Of a stretch of DNA of 64,000 nucleotides, positions 33,572 through 45,950 are shown one piece after another. The translations under genes and the position numbers were made by a program. Position 1 is the first letter of the stretch. Each line of letters opens with the position of its first letter. The DNA is taken from assembly GCF_964656455.1 (NCBI RefSeq), contig NC_135720.1, positions 101,444,696 to 101,508,695 of the forward strand. Reading direction: 5' to 3'. Below the pieces are notes generated by a model, which did no database searches, had not been told where the DNA came from, and was given only the letters and a program-made list of their open reading frames with translations. Source of the stretch: Halichoerus grypus (lineage: Eukaryota; Chordata; Mammalia; Carnivora; Phocidae).

Positions 33572-34014
33572 GCCCCCAAGCCATAGGCGACTGCTACTGG
33601 CAAATGCCTCCTCTCCAATCACCACAGCTAGGAAAGATTTCCTAGAGCCCCAACGCACCACCGACAGACGGGGTCTCTGGCAGCCCTGGGCTGCAGCCCA
33701 CTAGTCTGTGGAATGACAGCGTGGAAGGTGTTGCAAGGAAATCCCTTACATGCTTTGTGGTATGTTAAAAATGCAGCATCATCCTCTTTGCTCCCTTTTC
33801 TTCAGCAGAAAAGCAGAATTCGAGGGCACAGGGAAACTGGAGGGGCAAAAAGGCGGCTTGCCTCCAGGAGCCCTCGAGCTCCCTCCCTCCACGCCCCCCC
33901 CCCCACGCCCCGCGCCTCAGGCTCTAATTGCCAGCGCTCCAATGGGCCAGCAGCACCTTCACCCGTTTCCTCTTCCATTCACTATAGCAAGGAGGGAAGA
34001 GGGAAAACAAAACT

Positions 34015-34024
34015 CTAAAAATAA
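34015..34024 (+). promoter_or_regulatory. MEF2-type motif in the PTCHD4 promoter
   Basis: CTAAAAATAA fits the MEF2 consensus YTAWWWWTAR at every position and is an AT-rich island in GC-rich surroundings. Binding is untested. Confidence 0.45.
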
Positions 34025-34535
34025 CTGCCCGCATCTTAAAAAAAGAAAAGCTTAGCTCCCCCCCACCACCGCTCCCTCCCTTCTAGTCTCTCTCCTCGCC
34101 GCCCCCCCCCCGCCCCTTATGGGGCACATGCCTGCTTCTTACAACACCGAGGCACATGGTTCCAGTTAGGCACCGAACCCCATCAGGACGGAGAGGAAAT
34201 CCACATCTGTGGGACGCTCCGCACGGAACCACCTCCAGCGAGGGAGGCCGGGGGACTGCAGCACGGAGATGAAGGGCTAGACCGAGGGAACGCTGCTCAT
34301 GCGGTGAGAGGGGCGCGGGAGGAGGCAAGAGCGCGGGGAGGTAGGGGAGGGGTGGGCCCCGCGGGCCCCCACGCGCGCTGTCGATATTTGCCCGCCTTGC
34401 TGCAACTTGCTGCAGTGTTTGAAAGAGTAGTAGGAGCGCATGGAGGTGGGGCCGGGGAAAGACCAGGCGGAGTGGTTGGGGGTGAACGCGGAGGGGGTGG
34501 GGAGGCGGCGGTGTGGGGAAGGGGGCTGGCCCGGA

Positions 34536-34560
34536 GGGGGTGGGATGGGGGAGTGGGGGG
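34536..34560 (+). promoter_or_regulatory. G-quadruplex motif just before the PTCHD4 start
   Basis: Four G-runs of 5, 3, 5 and 6 bases are separated by loops of 1, 2 and 3 bases, on the sense strand and ending 75 bases before the ATG. Further G-runs at about 34478-34525 extend the tract. If transcribed, it would sit in the 5' untranslated RNA. Confidence 0.75.
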
Positions 34561-34563
34561 TAG

Positions 34564-35872
<1,309 letters not shown>

Positions 35873-35932
35873 GAAAGAAGAAAAGAAAGAAAGAAAGAAA
35901 GAAAGATAGAAAGAAAGAAAGACAGACAAAAA
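35873..35932. repeat. (GAAA)n tetranucleotide microsatellite
   Basis: About 13 AAGA-type units with GATA and GACA interruptions at the 3' side, 0.7 kb inside intron 1. Confidence 0.95.
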
Positions 35933-37044
35933 ATTCTACAGTCAACAAAAATTACAAAAAAAAAAAAAAGATTATTTCAGCATTAAAATTATTGTGCTGT
36001 TTAAACTCTCAATTCAAATTTTGTTCCTCAAATGAGATTTCTAAGCTCATTCTACACTGTCAGGATTGAGCTGCTGCAGGCAATGAGGCATGCAGTCTCC
36101 AGGTGACTGAAGTTTCAGGGACAAATGTGACTTCCAAAAGAGTCACTGCACCATTTGTATGCTCAACCCTGTGCATGTTCAGAACCAAGAACTCCTAAGA
36201 CAGGTGTTTCCCAAGAAGGAGGAATTTTCTTTCTTCTCATGTATATAAGGCTATATACGTGCTTCCATAGAGATAATGGGATAGGAAGGACCTCAGTGTG
36301 GATAAATGGATGGCCTAATATAGTAAATCATTAATACTTCTGTTTATGGATTTGATATAGTCAGCATCTATACATGATTTAAAAAGAACTTTCTCAGGGG
36401 TTTTTTTGTTGTTGTTAAAAGGCTCTTTTTTGTGCATTGAGGGAGGACTTAATGCACTTAGAAACTAGGGATACCTCAGGAAACCTCATAACCTGCCTCC
36501 TTTTAACATGTTGTCCTTGTTTAAATGCATCCAGAGGCTGACAGGGTTTCAGCTTTACAAAGCTGAGCAGTCCGCTGGGGTTTACTGAAACTAGACAGAT
36601 CATTCATCAGCTTGAAATCTAGGTAAGGGCTTGCCTGCTTCACACTTATTGAAGGAAGCGTGATGAATATATGTGGTTGGGCAGCATGCTTTTTGTTACC
36701 TGACTCCTTTACCATCAACACGATCACTTGCTACAGAAAAGGATGCAGTGGAGAGGTGATCTTCCTAGTCTACAGTCTGTTACCTGAGTCCGTAGCTATG
36801 CCAAACATCTGGTGTAAAGAAAGGTTTGAAACTGTTACATATTTAAGCTTCAATTTGTTTTCCCTATGGAGGCAAGTTTGCAGATTATTCACATGCATTA
36901 TTAGTTGGGTCCCTTATTTCCTTTATCCAGCAGTACTCTCCAGGTGTAAGAGCTTTGTCCAGTCAGCCACTATCCCAATATTTTGCTTACCTGGCAATAT
37001 CACGATGACATTTACAGTATAAACCCCTGAGGTCTTGGATTCAC
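35933..37044. other. Unassigned intron sequence
   Basis: An A-run lies at about 35956-35969. Otherwise no repeat family and no gene. A 120-codon frame at 36660-37022 has scattered hydrophobic stretches but no recognisable domain or exon boundaries. Confidence 0.4.
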
Positions 37045-37165
37045 TCATTTAATAATTGGTTGTGCTCCTATGATTTACTAGGGGCTCTTCTAGGCCCACA
37101 AGACAGAATTTGGGGTAAGAAAAAAAGGTTCTTATTCTCATGGGGCTTAAAAGTAATATATGTCA
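37045..37165 (+). repeat. Ancient interspersed repeat, unnamed
   Basis: 'tttactaggggctcttctaggcccacaagacagaatttggggtaag...ggttcttattctcatggggcttaaaagt' follows the same 'ctaggcactg...ccctgccctcatggagctta' pattern as 25440-25620. Confidence 0.45.
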
Positions 37166-39509
37166 GTATCTTCACCCAGAGTTATCTGCGAGCAGGGACT
37201 CTGCAATTTCTGGGTTCCTCACTGAGCCAACACCACACTAGGCCTATAACTGGTGCTCCATCTAATCTTTTTGGCTGATTGGTTGGTAGATCTACATCTT
37301 GGTAGGAGTCAGTAGGTAATCAAAGAAGAATGGAGTAATTGATTACAAAGGTCAGTGTAGTAATAGTAAAATTATTCTATTAACCATAAAAAGAACAGGA
37401 GAATTACACATTGGCTCTATCAACTGTAGACCCTATTCTGCTACATTCTAATGTCAATGCCTCGTCCAGTGTGTTGGCTTGACTCTCTCTGCATGGCGTC
37501 AGTGGGAGTTGTAGAAGCTGTTTGGGAAAATGAATCCTTTGAGTCTCTTTTGAGAGCAGTAGGCCCTCTCAAGCATCCAGAGGTAATCTCACCCATGTTA
37601 ATGTAATATAATATATAATTTGTGCAGTACCACGGATACCTAGAATTTTATCCAAGTGTCTCCAAGGACTCCTAGGTTAAGAGCTTGGCACAGAGCAAAA
37701 TGAGATGGCCTTTTGTTTGGATTATATGTTATTTGGAAATGATTTTGATTCACATGTGGCAGTGATTCTCAGAGGGTGTCCCTGTGATGCTGATGTGTAG
37801 TAAAGTTTGAGAACTTCTGGTGTATGCAATTCGAGGGGAAATTTTATGCTTACATTTTATGGCTCTCTAACTCATTCTGCTTTCCTCTCTCATACTTGGA
37901 TCACCACCCTTCCCAACTCAATATGGAAAATTTTCATGATGGAAGATGCTATTGATGGGCCAGGGAAGCAGGAGTTGTGGAAAAATGCAAAATAAATAGC
38001 ACTGGCTGCGTAATGTGAGTAGGAATTGTCAAGCTCTTGACATGAAAGAAGCAGTAGGTCAGTTCTTGGAGATCCTCTGTAGATATGTAAACACTGATTG
38101 ACAGAAAGAAGTAGCCAGAAACAGTTCTGACAATTGGAAGGGCATCTTCCAAATATTATTAAGACACCCAAATATTCCTGAGCACAGAAGGGTTTAGAAC
38201 TTCTGATAAACATGATTATCTTGACAAGGTGATCCAGAGAAGCAGGGACATAGAAAGTTGGCTGGCATGGAATTCCAAACAGAGGTTCAAATAAAGCTAG
38301 TATGAAAAAAACAGGAGTCAGCTTAGGATACTACAGAAGATATGAAACATACACACATTTTCAAAAACTGTGTAGAAAAGATGCCAAAATCTACAATTCC
38401 TACACCTATGTAATATGAGCTCTGTAAGTGTACCTGTCATTAAAATATTTATATTATTATATCCATTATTATATCCCTGATTAGACACAAAGGTCATGTC
38501 TTAAATTCCTTCTATGCACGCTATTTATGTTCCCCCACTCCAACCTAATCTGATTCTTTGTAGGTAGTATTCATATCATTGATTAGCCTATTAATTTGTA
38601 CATTTGCACTGTGATATCATAAAATTATCACCACTTTCAAACCTTTGTGGCATGCTTTTATTTTTAAAGGTGTTCTCCACATTCTCTAGATTTCTATAAA
38701 ATGTTTTTGGTTTAGAGGCCTTTTTTTTCCACTTAGTAAACCTACATATTGTATAAGTTAATACAATGTGGCCAGACTGAATTTTTAAATTAAATACATA
38801 ACATATTGCTGAAACCAGGCTCTTGAATAAAATGAATCCGGCACTCAAAATCCTTAAGCAAGGACTGCTCTGGACTCCAAGAAATGTTTCCATGATTATT
38901 CAAGTGGCTCAGGTGTTTGCAGGTGGTATTACTCATTGTAGGCCATCATGCCCTCACTTTTCCATCTGGCTAATTCTAAGAAAGTAACAATTTCCATGTC
39001 CCCAGTTCTTTATTTTACCATGGTGAAAGGCACAGGTAAAGAAGAAGCAGACAAATGTGGTCCATAGCAAGTGGTGAGGAAGAAATGAAACAGATTTGGT
39101 TCCACTGCAGCCTGTCCTCCCTGTTAAATTTCATTAATATCACACCTATGAACAGATGTTTAACTGAAGTGTCTGTGCTTCAATATACCACACTTAAGAA
39201 CAGGAGCAAAAAAAGACTTTCCTCTTTCGTAATAAGGGACAGTGTTTCTTTGGGTACATTTCAAGGTTTGGAAGATGTTGCCATTGATTATTTAGTTCCA
39301 ATCTCAGTGGAAGGGCAACTTAAGCCAACATGGAGAGTGAGGACCAACATTGTTTTAGAAACTTCCAAGAAGGTCATTCTATAGACCTCTTTCCCTAATT
39401 TATCCTAATATCTTATTAGACAACCATGTCAGGATCTTATCTCAGGATATTCTGATTAAACTTACCTTCCTGATTCTATCTCTTAATAGGGGAAAACATT
39501 GCTGCCTTA
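37166..39509. other. Mostly unassigned intron sequence
   Basis: A short MER5-like remnant with its middle deleted may lie at 37757-37822 ('cagtgattctcagaggg...gtaaagtttgagaacttctgg'). The rest, including open frames at 37807-38213 and 39055-39384, shows nothing I can name. Confidence 0.4.
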
Positions 39510-39750
39510 TTGAATGTTCTCATTGTGTACTATGTGGTACTGGAGTTTTATACACACCATGTTATATTTCCAAGTTTATGAGTCAGGGGAATATTTTTAT
39601 TCTCATTTGATAGGTAAGGAAAGTAAAGACCAGGAGGTTAAATGACTTCTACGAGGTTCCCAAGGTAGTACATGTTGGAGCTGGGATTTAAATCCAGGTC
39701 TGTCTGTACCAAAGTTCATATTCTTAATCACAATACTCTATTAGGTCCTA
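39510..39750 (-). repeat. MIR SINE, antisense
   Basis: 'ttgataggtaaggaaagtaaagaccaggaggttaaatgacttctacgaggttcccaaggtagtac' and 'gagctgggatttaaatccaggtctgtctgtaccaaagttcatattcttaatc' in reversed MIR order. Confidence 0.8.
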
Positions 39751-40254
39751 TCATACCCTGCACCATTCTTGGTTACAACAGGCCTTTGTACTAAGACAAA
39801 TCTAGTGCTGTAATTCCCAAGCCATCTCAAATCCACACTAAAAGACCACTGCTGATCTTTCACAATAGTGCCCCTGCTCACTCAGAGTCACCAGTCCATA
39901 AGGTGGAGAAATGAAGCCTCATTTCTCTTATTCACCCATAAGGGAATGAAACTTCCAGTCTGGACAAACTCATACCCTCTGCCTGCCATGGAACCTGCTA
40001 CAAATTGTTTAGCAAATTTCTCACTGGCACATGATTTCATCTTTAATACCATTTTGCACCAACTCAGAACAAACAATGGTGAGGCTCCAGGATCAACTGC
40101 AAGTGGGAAGCCTATAATGTGGCCCCAAGTTTTCAGATAGAGGATTTTGTGCCAGACAAGCTTGGGTGTTTTTGTCTTAAATTGGCATCAGGAAGAATGA
40201 TTGATGTGATAGCATGGGATAATACAATGCAGACTAAATTGAGAAATGTTCAGA
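39751..40254. other. Unassigned intron sequence
   Basis: A 90-codon frame at 39868-40140 lacks any recognised domain. No repeat called. Confidence 0.4.
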
Positions 40255-40370
40255 ACATCTAAGTTCTAAAGCCAGTTCTTTAAAGATTTGTGTGACAATG
40301 GACAAGTCTCATCACCAGTCTGGGCCTCAAGTTCTAGTATTCTTCTGTAACATTCCACTATGTAGTAGAT
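40255..40370 (+). repeat. MIR fragment
   Basis: 'gttctaaagccagttctttaaagatttgtgtgacaatggacaagtctcatcaccagtctgggcctcaag' is the MIR core in forward orientation. Confidence 0.6.
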
Positions 40371-40559
40371 AAATATCATCACAGTGGATTTGGGAATATA
40401 TATTAGAATATTTTTTCCTGTGGAATAAAGTAGACGTGTTTGGTTAGATGTGAACTATGCTATTGAATGATGTTAATCATAGTTTCCTAGTGAAATTATT
40501 GTAAAATCTATTTCCTAGCCATCATGTCAGGATTAGTTAATTAAATTTTTCTGAGTGCT

Positions 40560-41045
40560 GGTTTAAAAACTGGTCCCCATACAAAGAGAGCAAGGAGAGA
40601 CCAAAGAAAGAAGCAGGCCACTCTAGATTGGAAGGTGGCAGGTGTAATGAGCCAGAGAACTTACCTACGAGGCTTGTCTTGGGCAGCACCACGATGAGTA
40701 GACCTCTATACCTGCCTGCAAGAATCTTAAAAGTCTATATGGAGGCCTAACTGGGTTCAGTCACATACCTGTCCAGATCGTCTCAAAAACACATTGCTCT
40801 CTCAGGACTCCATCCTTGAAAACGTCTCCCACTATGAGACTAGTGGACAGAACATACATTCCAAGGCCAGGGAAGGGGATGAGGAGCCTCTGATTGCCCA
40901 GGTCCGGCTCGTGGGTCAACTGGCGGTTATGTCCTCTTGATGACCTCCTACAACACTGAGCATCCAAATGGGCAAAAGACTTGCTTGTTATGGGGGTCTA
41001 TCTCCTTCTCCTTGGCTTTAACAAAGACCTATTCTTAATAAACTA
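40560..41045 (+). mobile_element. Possible solitary LTR
   Basis: A block beginning 'tggtttaaaaactgg' with LTR-like mixed composition ('ccagagaacttacctacgaggcttgtcttgggcagcacc') that ends near 'gacctattcttaataaac', containing an AATAAA signal. No target-site duplication was found and the family is not recognised. Low confidence. Confidence 0.35.
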
Positions 41046-41599
41046 AATAATTTTCATAATTTTTTACTCTACATTTTTGAAAATCAAAATCATTTTGAAA
41101 ATCTTCTGGTACTTCCCTCAGTGGTGTAGGACTACCAAGAGCTTGGAGTAAGGGTAAGGAAAAGAAGTGAAAGAGACACATCAACATGGTAGAAGCATAG
41201 GAAGAACTAAGGCCACTCCCCCACAACATGAACCACTCCTTTGCCTCTCCTGCCACTTTAAGCAATAATTAGCTCTAACCATTGTTTTCTTGATCTTTTC
41301 TATGACACACATTATTTAACTGAAACAAGATATTACATTTTGCCTTTATATTGTATTTGGAGAGTATTTTCCATTTTAACCCAGTAGCTATTACATCATT
41401 ATTGGACCACATTGCTTTTAATTCAATTTTAGAGTGATCAACATATGCTCAAACCTATTCTAGATACTTTCAAACACTTCTCTATGTGCTCAGTATAAAT
41501 ATTTTTAAAGAGGAAGTCTGGAAATTCCAAGATTCTAGATTTGCATAAGACAGCTCTAGATTGGACAGCAGGTCTGTTTCTTCCCTGAGTCAAAGAGAT
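41046..41599. other. Unassigned intron sequence
   Basis: AT-rich DNA, no element recognised, ending at the GC-rich hairpin. Confidence 0.4.
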
Positions 41600-41627
41600 C
41601 ACCCCGGGGAGACCCCTCCCCGGGGTG
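41600..41627. repeat. GC-rich perfect hairpin
   Basis: Arms CACCCCGGGG (41600-41609) and CCCCGGGGTG (41618-41627) around an 8-nt spacer AGACCCCT. Each arm contains the self-complementary CCCCGGGG. It stands out in AT-rich intron DNA. Confidence 0.95.
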
Positions 41628-41794
41628 AAATCCTGGAAGTGACTCATTTCTCTGGATTGTTTCTGCCTGCGTGCTGGTGGATAGGGTTACATTCATCACA
41701 GCCCTGGCACACAGCCACATTTAGGCAATGCTTCTGGCTTATAAGGGTGCCAAGTTGCATTGTAAACCACAAAATCAATTTTGTTTTGTTTTCT

Positions 41795-41958
41795 AAGACC
41801 TTGTTCCCCAAAGTGTTGCATATGGACGGGCAGCAGCAATATCACCTGAGAGCTTATCAGAAATGAAAACTCCCCAGGTCACACCTGACTGGAATCTGCA
41901 TTTTCACAAGGCCCCTAGATGACTCATATGCATCTGAAAGTTTGAGAAGCTCAGGTCT
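41795..41958 (-). mobile_element. MER5A, antisense
   Basis: 'agcagcaatatcacctgagagcttatcagaaatg', 'ctggaatctgcattttcacaaggcccctagatgactcatatgcatctgaaagtttgagaagc' in reversed MER5A order, with recognisable ends. Confidence 0.8.
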
Positions 41959-42984
41959 AAGACACAAGGTTGACCTAAGTATTCCTCATTCATGGCTGAG
42001 CCTAAAGTAACACATGTCAATTCAGACCAAAAACACCCATAAGAAAATTGAGTAATTGAGCCTGTAGCCATATCATTGAGTCATATGATAGAGACATTGA
42101 AGAAACGCCTGGAGAATTAGTGAGCAGCTATTCCACACTGAGAAACACTCGTCCCTATCATCTGTAGTCGGGCCTGTCACGTGGTTAAGCTTAAAGCTGA
42201 TTACTGTCGTTCAATATTTTCCAAAAATGTTGAAATTAAATCTAACCATCTCTTTAAGAAAAAGCATCAGCAGCATTTTTCTCAAGCCCCTTTGCAGTTA
42301 TTTCACAAGAGTAGCAACATTAAGGCTTAGTTAGCCTAATTATGTTAATATAATATGAGAACACAAGGTATAGGAACTATCCATAGGAGCAAGAGTATTT
42401 GGGAAAATGAAACACGGAATTACCGTGGAGCATATTTTTAAAGTGGCCTTGCAATCCATGCTTTTCTCAGGCAGGATTATTATGGCAGAGCCATTCACTG
42501 AAATCAAGGCTTATTCTCTGTCATTCAAGGGAATTCAGGGCCTCTGAAAGGTACCTGAAGAGCAGCGCTCAGAATGAATGAACTCTGTTTAGTTATAAGA
42601 TTTGTGTTAGAACAGCCAATGTTTTCCCTCCAGAGCTACCCTCCCAACGTGGAGAGGCCTCACCTGGGCCCCTCTGACTTTCCTCCGCTCTCTCAAAGGC
42701 TGAAGGCAAAGTACAGGCTCTGGATTCTGGAAAGCCGAAATATGTTCAAAAGGTTCTCATAGCTTCAGATGGTCCTTGAATATTCATGGCAAATGGAGAC
42801 TTGCCTGGATGGTTCAGATTCAGGCTCAAAGTTTATATTTCCCTTTGAATGTTCAGGTCTGTGCTTTCACCTCACCGGGTTTCTTAATTACATGGAGGGA
42901 GAGAGTGTTCGGTTCTGATTGTCACTGCAGGTCATGCTAATATGGGCAAGATGCACATTTGATTCAAAAGCCATTCCTGTGCAC
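41959..42984. other. Unassigned intron sequence
   Basis: No gene or clear repeat. The 62-codon frame at 42574-42762 is not gene-like. Confidence 0.4.
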
Positions 42985-43340
42985 ACTCATCCAGGTAACA
43001 ATTGTGTCGGCTGCGTGCCAGGCTCTGTATTGGGCACTGGAGATTCTGTGGGGTACAAAACAGATGTGCATTCGCCGTCCAGGAGCTTGAGCCTTGTAAA
43101 AAAGACAAAAATCACATAAATTCATAACTACAGATTATCATGGTGGGAAAGATACATATGCTGTGAGAGTGGGATGAGTGGAATACCAAGTCTTGGAGTG
43201 TTGGAAACAGTTTTCTTGAGGAGGTGACTGTGAGCTGAGATCTAAGCTGAGGCAGTTAACATGCATGGGTTGGATGGTAGACACAGAGTACAAAAGGGAG
43301 GACATGTACCTTAGAAGCATTGGATGAGAGCCACTGTGGA
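42985..43340 (+). repeat. Ancient interspersed repeat, unnamed, long copy
   Basis: 'ctgcgtgccaggctctgtattgggcactggagattctgtggggtac', 'ccgtccaggagcttgag', 'gttttcttgaggaggtgactgtgagctgagatctaagctgagg' follow, in order, a common mammalian repeat with '...cttcctggaggaggtgac.cctgagctgag'. Confidence 0.6.
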
Positions 43341-43404
43341 TGGAAGTTTCCAGCGATGATGGGGAGGATGCTGAGGGCCATTGTAAGACTTTCTTGAGGG
43401 TTGG

Positions 43405-43565
43405 TGTAACACAAGTTAGATCCAGGTCTATGGATCTAGACTGTCTGTGTTTAGATCTTTGCCCCATTAGCTCTCTGACTCTGTACAGATTATTTTCACC
43501 TCTTTGTAACTCAGCTCCCTCCTCATAGTCCCTATCTCTTAGCATTGAGTAGGTTAAATGAGTTC
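43405..43565 (+). repeat. MIR SINE
   Basis: 'gttagatccaggtctatggatctagactgtctgtgtttagatctttgcc', 'agctctctgactctgtacagattattttcacctctttgtaactcagctccctcctcatag' in forward MIR order. Confidence 0.7.
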
Positions 43566-43578
43566 ATGATACCTAAAA

Positions 43579-43735
43579 GCAGTGCTTCTCAAGCTCTAAT
43601 TGTTACCTGGGGATCTTGTTAAAAATACAGATTCTGTTTCAGTAGGTCTGGTGTGGGTGACAGTCTGCATTTCTAGCAAGTGATGCTGATGCCACTGGTC
43701 CACGAACCACATTGTGAGCAGGAAAGGCATACAGC
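43579..43735 (+). mobile_element. MER5A
   Basis: 'cagtgcttctcaagctctaattgttacctggggatcttgttaaaaatacagattctg' through 'gcatttctagcaagtgatgctgatgccactggtccacgaaccacattgtgag'. Left terminal repeat well preserved. Confidence 0.85.
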
Positions 43736-44439
43736 ATTAGAACAGCACCCGGTTCGTTGTAAATTCTTAACAAATGCTGGTGGCTTAACTCCTTGAGTGC
43801 TGATACTCTGCCCTTATCCCAATTAGCCCTTTTTGTTTCAACCCTCAAAGCTGAAAAATCTTTCTGCCATATGGTAGTATCCTTATTTCCTTAGTAAGTA
43901 CAGTATGAAGGATACAGATCCCTCTGTTTTTTGCACTAAAGACCTTAAGCTGCCTCCAGGGTTATCATTCTGAATGTGACCTCTCTTTGCCAAGGATAGT
44001 AAAGAGCAGATAAGGAAAGTGTGGGACCTTGGTTTCTGTGTTCACTGGGTTTGGAAGTATCTTGGAGGTTACATTTTTGTGATATTCTTAGTAGAGTAGC
44101 CTTGACCACTCTCTCCCCTAGAGGCATTTGCATCATTCTGGTTCTCCTCCTATGTCTCTGATGGTTCTCTACTTCTTACTGGCTCCCTCTTCTTACTACT
44201 CCCATATTTATAATGGCCCCCATAAAACACTCTTTTTCATTGTCTATTCTCTCAATATTCTCATTCAAGCCAAGTTTCTATTTTCTTCTACATCTATGAT
44301 TCTTTGAATGGCATCTCTATTCTGTCATTTGCTCAGGCTCAGAATGTCCATCACCTGTAATTAACTCTTTTTTCCCCTACCTCCAACCAGCCAAGACATA
44401 TATACACAGTAATAGCTAATTAACTACTGGGTCCTGACA
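43736..44439. other. Unassigned intron sequence, partly L2-like
   Basis: Pyrimidine-rich text at 44150-44400 has the look of L2 debris, but I cannot place it. No gene. Confidence 0.35.
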
Positions 44440-44592
44440 CCAGGAGTTCTCCTAGCATGGTCCTTGGACCAACAGCATCCACACCACCTAGGAACTTGTT
44501 AGAAATGTGAATCCTCAGACCTCATTCCAGATCTGCTGAAACTTTAAGAGTGGCACCCAGCAAGCCCTGTAGGTGACTGATTCCTACTCAAG
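44440..44592 (-). mobile_element. MER5A, antisense
   Basis: 'agttctcctagcatggtccttggaccaacagcatccacaccacctaggaacttgttagaaatgtgaatcctcagacc' is reversed MER5A; the right side is more degraded. Confidence 0.75.
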
Positions 44593-44599
44593 TGAGAGA

Positions 44600-44738
44600 A
44601 CCCTTGTTCTACAATAATGGTGTTCAATCTTGCCTGAGTGTAGGAATCATGAGGGTGGACTTCAAAATACTGATATGTAGGTCTCATCCCCAGAGATTCT
44701 GACTTAATTAGTCTGGAAGAGGCATGGGCATCTGGAAT
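44600..44738 (+). mobile_element. MER1-like non-autonomous hAT element
   Basis: 'ggtgttcaatcttgcctgagtgtaggaatcatgaggg...ctcatccccagagattctgacttaattagtctggaagaggcatgggcatctgg' matches MER1-type text. It abuts the preceding MER5A. Confidence 0.65.
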
Positions 44739-44739
44739 T

Positions 44740-44766
44740 TAAAAATAAATAAATAAATAAATATAA
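44740..44766. repeat. (AAAT)n run
   Basis: About six AAAT units after the MER1-like element. Confidence 0.85.
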
Positions 44767-44989
44767 AAACAAAAACCCTCCTCCACTGATTAAAATGAAT
44801 TACCAAGGTTTCAGACCAAGGTCTCCTTTTCAATTCTTTTTTCCTTTTCTTTCTCCTCTCTCCCCCTTGGGCCTTCATTACCCATTACCTATTTTATTTG
44901 TGTGATAATCTAATCTCTCTCCTATAATTTCTCACACTTAGAACATAGTCTGTGTAACAGGACTTGATTATATTTTGTTGATTATATTT

Positions 44990-45330
44990 TCTTCTAACCA
45001 AATCCTACAAGTGCTTCCCATTGCCTAGAGAAGAAGTTACAATCTCCTGACCATGGCCATGGAGAACTTCCCTTGGCCAGGCCCCCAACTTTCCTTCTAG
45101 TGTCAAGTTACAGTACATCATATGTTGTCACCAAACCAAAGTAAGCCTACCCTGAAATTTCCTGTTTTCTTACCTCCATTTATACTGTTCCTTTTGCTTG
45201 GAATTTCTTTCACACTGTCAAACTCACCCACATTTCTTAAAAGCTGAGGCCCCAAAGCCACTTTTTCCATGGAGTTTCTCTAAGTGCCTCCAAAGGTAGA
45301 AAACTCTTCCATGCACTTTAGAGGTACTTC
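44990..45330 (+). repeat. L2 LINE fragment
   Basis: 'caagtgcttcccattgcctagagaagaagttacaatctcctgaccatggccatggagaacttcccttggccaggcccc' and 'actgttccttttgcttggaatttctttc...ccatggagtttctctaagtgcc' follow L2 3' order. Confidence 0.65.
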
Positions 45331-45781
45331 GAAGGCAGTTCCCTTAATCACAGTCTGTTATTACAGATTTGTTGCAAGTCTTTGCTGAAATAAAACTATA
45401 TGTGCCTCATGAGCCAATAGAGCTGGTAGCCTTCATTAGATAAATTGACTTGCCTGGGAGGAGCTAGCCAATAAGAAGATCTGTAGGGCAAGCCCTTGAG
45501 GGAAATTCTAAGAGAACAAGGAAAAAAGCCCACCCCAGTGAGTCTGACATTCTTAGGCTGTGTCTAAACCCTAAAGATAGATGGCCACAGAAAGATACTG
45601 AGAGCTGTGTCTGTGAGTGGTCCTGAGATATATGAGACACAAAAAATGCAGCTTTGGGCCAAAGAGCCAAGAAGTCATCAGAAGAGGGAGAGAGAGACTT
45701 TTTCTCCACCTGTACACAGCACACATGTGACTTTAGCTCAGGAGAGACTGCAGGGAGCATGACATGGCTTGGGCACCTGGT
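45331..45781. other. Unassigned intron sequence
   Basis: The 127-codon reverse frame at 45464-45847 crosses into the palindromic repeat and is not credible as a gene. Confidence 0.4.
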
Positions 45782-45950
45782 AGGGCTGCCAGATTTAGCA
45801 AATAAAAATACGGGGCACCAAGTTAAATTTGAATTTTGGATAAACAAAGGACAATTTTTTAGTATAAGTATGTCCTATATATATATTGCTTTCTTTACTT
45901 ATCAGATATTCAGATTTAACTGGGTGTCCAGTATTTTATCTAGCAGTCTT
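45782..45950 (+). mobile_element. MER53-like palindromic DNA element
   Basis: The left arm 'agggctgccagatttagcaaataaaaatacgg...gttaaatttgaattttggataaacaaagg...ttttttagtataagtatgtcc' is mirrored by the right arm '...cttatcagatattcagatttaactgggtgtccagtattttatctagcagtct'. The arms pair imperfectly over about 75 bp each. Named MER53 from memory of the palindrome. Confidence 0.7.
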
